Source: Paraphysomonas bandaiensis
Taxonomy: Eukaryota; Chrysophyceae
Length of the DNA stretch: 64,000 bases
Direction: 5' to 3'
NCBI GenBank assembly: GCA_965644295.1
Contig: CBFFRP010000002.1
Span: 62,001 to 126,000 of the forward strand
The notes beneath the pieces are model-generated. The model searched no databases. It saw only the letters and a program-made list of their open reading frames with translations, and was not told the DNA's origin. Below, one piece after another: positions 61,322 through 64,000 of this stretch (its first letter is position 1; every line of letters begins with the position of its first letter). The translations under genes were made by a program, and so were the position numbers.

Positions 61322-64000
61322 CAGAGCCTGTAGATACTATACAGGAGGGTTGTGTATACCTTCCCGATAAAGGGAAGTGGTACACATATCGTTTAACTAA
61401 CACTGCAAATCTCTTATTTAATGATGATAATATTGATTGTTGGAGTATTGATATAAGATCTGCTCAATTTAATGGGATTATCTCGGAGATTTCTTTGCGT
61501 GTCAATACTGCTATTGAGCTGACGATACCAGAGATGAAGCTGGTTTTGGTATTCGAGCATGAGATTGATCTAAAGGCGTTTATATTAGCCTGTTACCGCG
61601 CAACGGCTTCAAGAGATATACAGGTAATGTAATGATCAAATCATATGGAATACTGCCTCATCAAGTTTGTGGCGTAGCGACTGGCTACTGATATGTCTAT
61701 GAACGCTGAAATCAATGAACTGCGACGGTCCGCTCGATTAATTGCACAGCATTCGTCTGGAGGTGTTGCTCCACCACAGAGAAAGACATACGTACAGGTA
61801 AATATAGGCCCCGATGATCCTGCTGTGGGTGGAAAAAAGCGTATTTCTCGGGTCGATGTTATGTCTGTGGGCGACCAGAGCGGAAGTGCTAAGGAACCCT
61901 CTGTTGTCTTTACAGGCAAAGGACGGGTATGCACTGACATTAGTTCATCCACTCTTACCACTAAGAAGTTCTACGAGACTGAAGTGCAACTATTTTCGGA
62001 CGGGCGCCTAGTGATCCCTAAAACACCACCAGTAGATGTAGTTTGTGGTAAGGTGCTCTGCTCCCGATACAGTGGTCAGGGGTCAGAGTTTGAGGTGGAT
62101 GGAGCTGTTGACTTAGAAAATGCAATGAAACTATGTGTATACGAAAGAGACAGCTCCTCTGCCATGAATCTTGTAGTGTAAGGACGTGTACACTATGTTG
62201 TAGTAGTCGTAGTAACGGATATATGCAGATTGTTTGCCAGTGCTGATAGTACCAAGACATTTTTATCCGCCCTCAGTGGTGTAGTGAGCGTTCATAATAT
62301 TATGGTACGGCGCCGTGCATAGGAGATATATCAGTAAAGGATGTGTGCAGGGATTTCTTATGGACATAGGATGGTATGAACCAGACTCTGAGCTAGAAAG
62401 CCAAGAAAACAGTAGTTCAGCACGACGCCCTACTCGGCTGGAGGTGTGCTTGCCAGTTACTGTGGAAGAAGCTAGCAGCTCTGAATCATCAGATAACGAC
62501 GACAGTCTTGGTGAAAGTTATAAGAGCTCTTGCAAGACCGATAGTGGGAAAATTAGTGTTGAGAGAATTCACAGTCATGATTCTCAGTGTGCATCCTCAG
62601 TGGATGCTCCGAATAAAACACGGAGTATAGTCCGGATGCTCTCAAATGAGTCATACAATGAGTTAGATGCAGTTGACGTGGAAGCTCAGCACAGAACTCA
62701 ACCAGAAATCGTCCAAGAATCTCGGCCGAGTCGAATCAGTCAATCTATACATAAGTTACTAGGCATTGTGAGAAAGGAGTCAGATGTGACTCATGGTGAC
62801 AATGCGGAAACGACGAATGTCATGCGACAAAACTCTACTGCTGGGGATGAGAAGCGTGAGAGTTCACTTGTTGTCGATACACATGGCTCACAACCGCGCA
62901 GTCGTTTCAGCTTCCTGCGAGCGATGTTACATCCAAATGTATCTCCACGCGGGGAGAGTGATATGTCATTTGGTGATTTTGGTGAACTAAAGGGAATAAA
63001 AGGCTCTCGACCTGTACCAACAAGTCTCCCGTCTGGCTCCCGCACTACTCGTGCCGTTGGAGATGGACTTGGAGCAGCTGTAGGGGGGATCGACTTCGAG
63101 GCACTTCTAGTAAAGAAAAGTGAATTCAGTGTGCGGACGCTAGAGTTGCAACTGAAAGATATCAAGCCTGCTCCTACACTTCAGCTTCGTGACGAAAAGT
63201 CTATGGGGCAAAATAGAGGCTCTCTAAGCTCCCCCACAGCGTCGGAATTGTTTAGAGAAGATACTGACATTAACCCACTTTTTCTGAGTTTGAATGGCAC
63301 CGACCTCTCGCGCGAAAAGCATTTAGAAATGATAATCAAAATCATTAAGCTTCCGATTACCGAGTCAATATCGATGGTTCAATCTTGGTCTGTTGCTGGA
63401 GTGACAGGGGACCTGCCTCATCATTGGGGTACCTTTGTAGAACAAAACCCAGTTGCCTTCTCCGAAAAGGTCAAGAATTGTAGGGATGATGGTGGATTCC
63501 GATATAGGATACAGAGGACTGACTCGGGCTCTCCCCGCTCGTCGGCCCCCCTTGTTTCCTTGGACGAGAGTGGCAACGAATCAATTTCCTCCCCTAGAAC
63601 GATTCCTGATAGCTTCAGTAAAAGGTACTTTTCGCAAGGATTTTACTACGTATGGTTAATATTTTTGTAGGGTGCCATCTCCTGATAGCTCTGTGGACAT
63701 ATATTCAACGCACAATACAAACGGGTCTAGTCGGGACTTACTTTGTGAAGAGTTTATCCATGGGTTATCCCTACGCTACTGCGATATCACTCCCAGAGGT
63801 CGACCTGATGAATATCCTACCTATTATTTCACGTTTCCTGACGTTTTTATTCAGGAGTGTCTATTCTCGTTGATTCTTTGAGACAGAACAGTACATTGAG
63901 AACTTTAGATCTGCAGGGTAACCATATCAGCAGGGATAATGCAGCTGCATCTCTGGGTATGGAAACATTGAGTACAATTTTGATAACTTATCGTCTTTAT
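61318..64000 (+). CDS. PH-like / leucine-rich-repeat protein, partial (6 exons seen)
   Basis: Exons are 61318-61623, 61678-62177, 62229-62304, 62351-63624, 63671-63798 and 63855-64000, continuing beyond the window. Phases agree; introns are 46-56 nt. The first 100 residues resemble a PH-type beta-sandwich ending in a helix (KAFILACYRATAS). Residues about 295-690 are mostly polar, Ser-rich and probably disordered. The last exon shows ribonuclease-inhibitor-type leucine-rich repeat sequence (LRQNSTLRTLDLQGNHISRD). PH-like plus LRR order recalls CARMIL actin regulators, but the long disordered insert is unusual and I do not claim orthology. The donor of the last intron (GTCGAC) is unusual and was chosen to keep frame. 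A short upstream frame overlaps the start codon. Confidence 0.72.

Overview
The window is nuclear DNA from a eukaryote, most likely a single-celled flagellate. Every multi-exon gene I could reconstruct uses GT-AG introns. Most introns are 30-230 nt and a few are kilobases of pure tandem repeat. The genetic code is standard, and products include NOB1, mitochondrial glutaryl-CoA dehydrogenase, ionotropic glutamate receptor-like channels and a FAM227-like (cilium-associated) protein. I cannot assign a lineage from sequence alone.

Layout. 1-1058 (-): coiled-coil protein, continuing off the left edge. 1823-2382 (-): decayed Ty1/copia reverse-transcriptase remnant. 2633-11765: an apparently intact 9.1-kb DNA transposon with terminal inverted repeats (TIRs) of 2.6 and 3.5 kb, flanked by TA. 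It carries an IS630/Tc1-mariner-type DDE transposase (+), a convergent Cys-rich protein (-) and a small gene duplicated in the TIRs. 12443-14075 (+): PH-TPR protein. 15721-18125 (-): NOB1. 19136-26071 (+): glutamate-receptor channel with a 4.4-kb minisatellite intron. 28457-32393 (-): glutaryl-CoA dehydrogenase with a 2.4-kb minisatellite intron. 32945-33964 (+): FAM227-like. About 34804-39106 (-): WW plus C2HC zinc-finger protein. 40908-41830 (+): YghU-type glutathione transferase. 43082-47786 (-): type II membrane protein with Lys-His-Glu repeats and a LamG-like domain. 50236-60173 (-): inverted paralogue of the channel gene with a 7.4-kb minisatellite intron. 61318-64000 (+): PH-like and leucine-rich-repeat protein, running off the right edge.

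Organisation. Host genes alternate strand almost perfectly (- + - + - + - + - - +). Each divergent 5'-5' gap holds a GTAT/CATA tetranucleotide array. The convergent 3'-3' gaps lack these arrays, and several hold degenerate dispersed repeats instead. No tRNA, rRNA or CRISPR array was seen. The host genes do not form one pathway. The clearest previously undescribed system is the long-TIR transposon, whose two central genes both start inside the TIRs, so each begins from a copy of the same leader and first codons.
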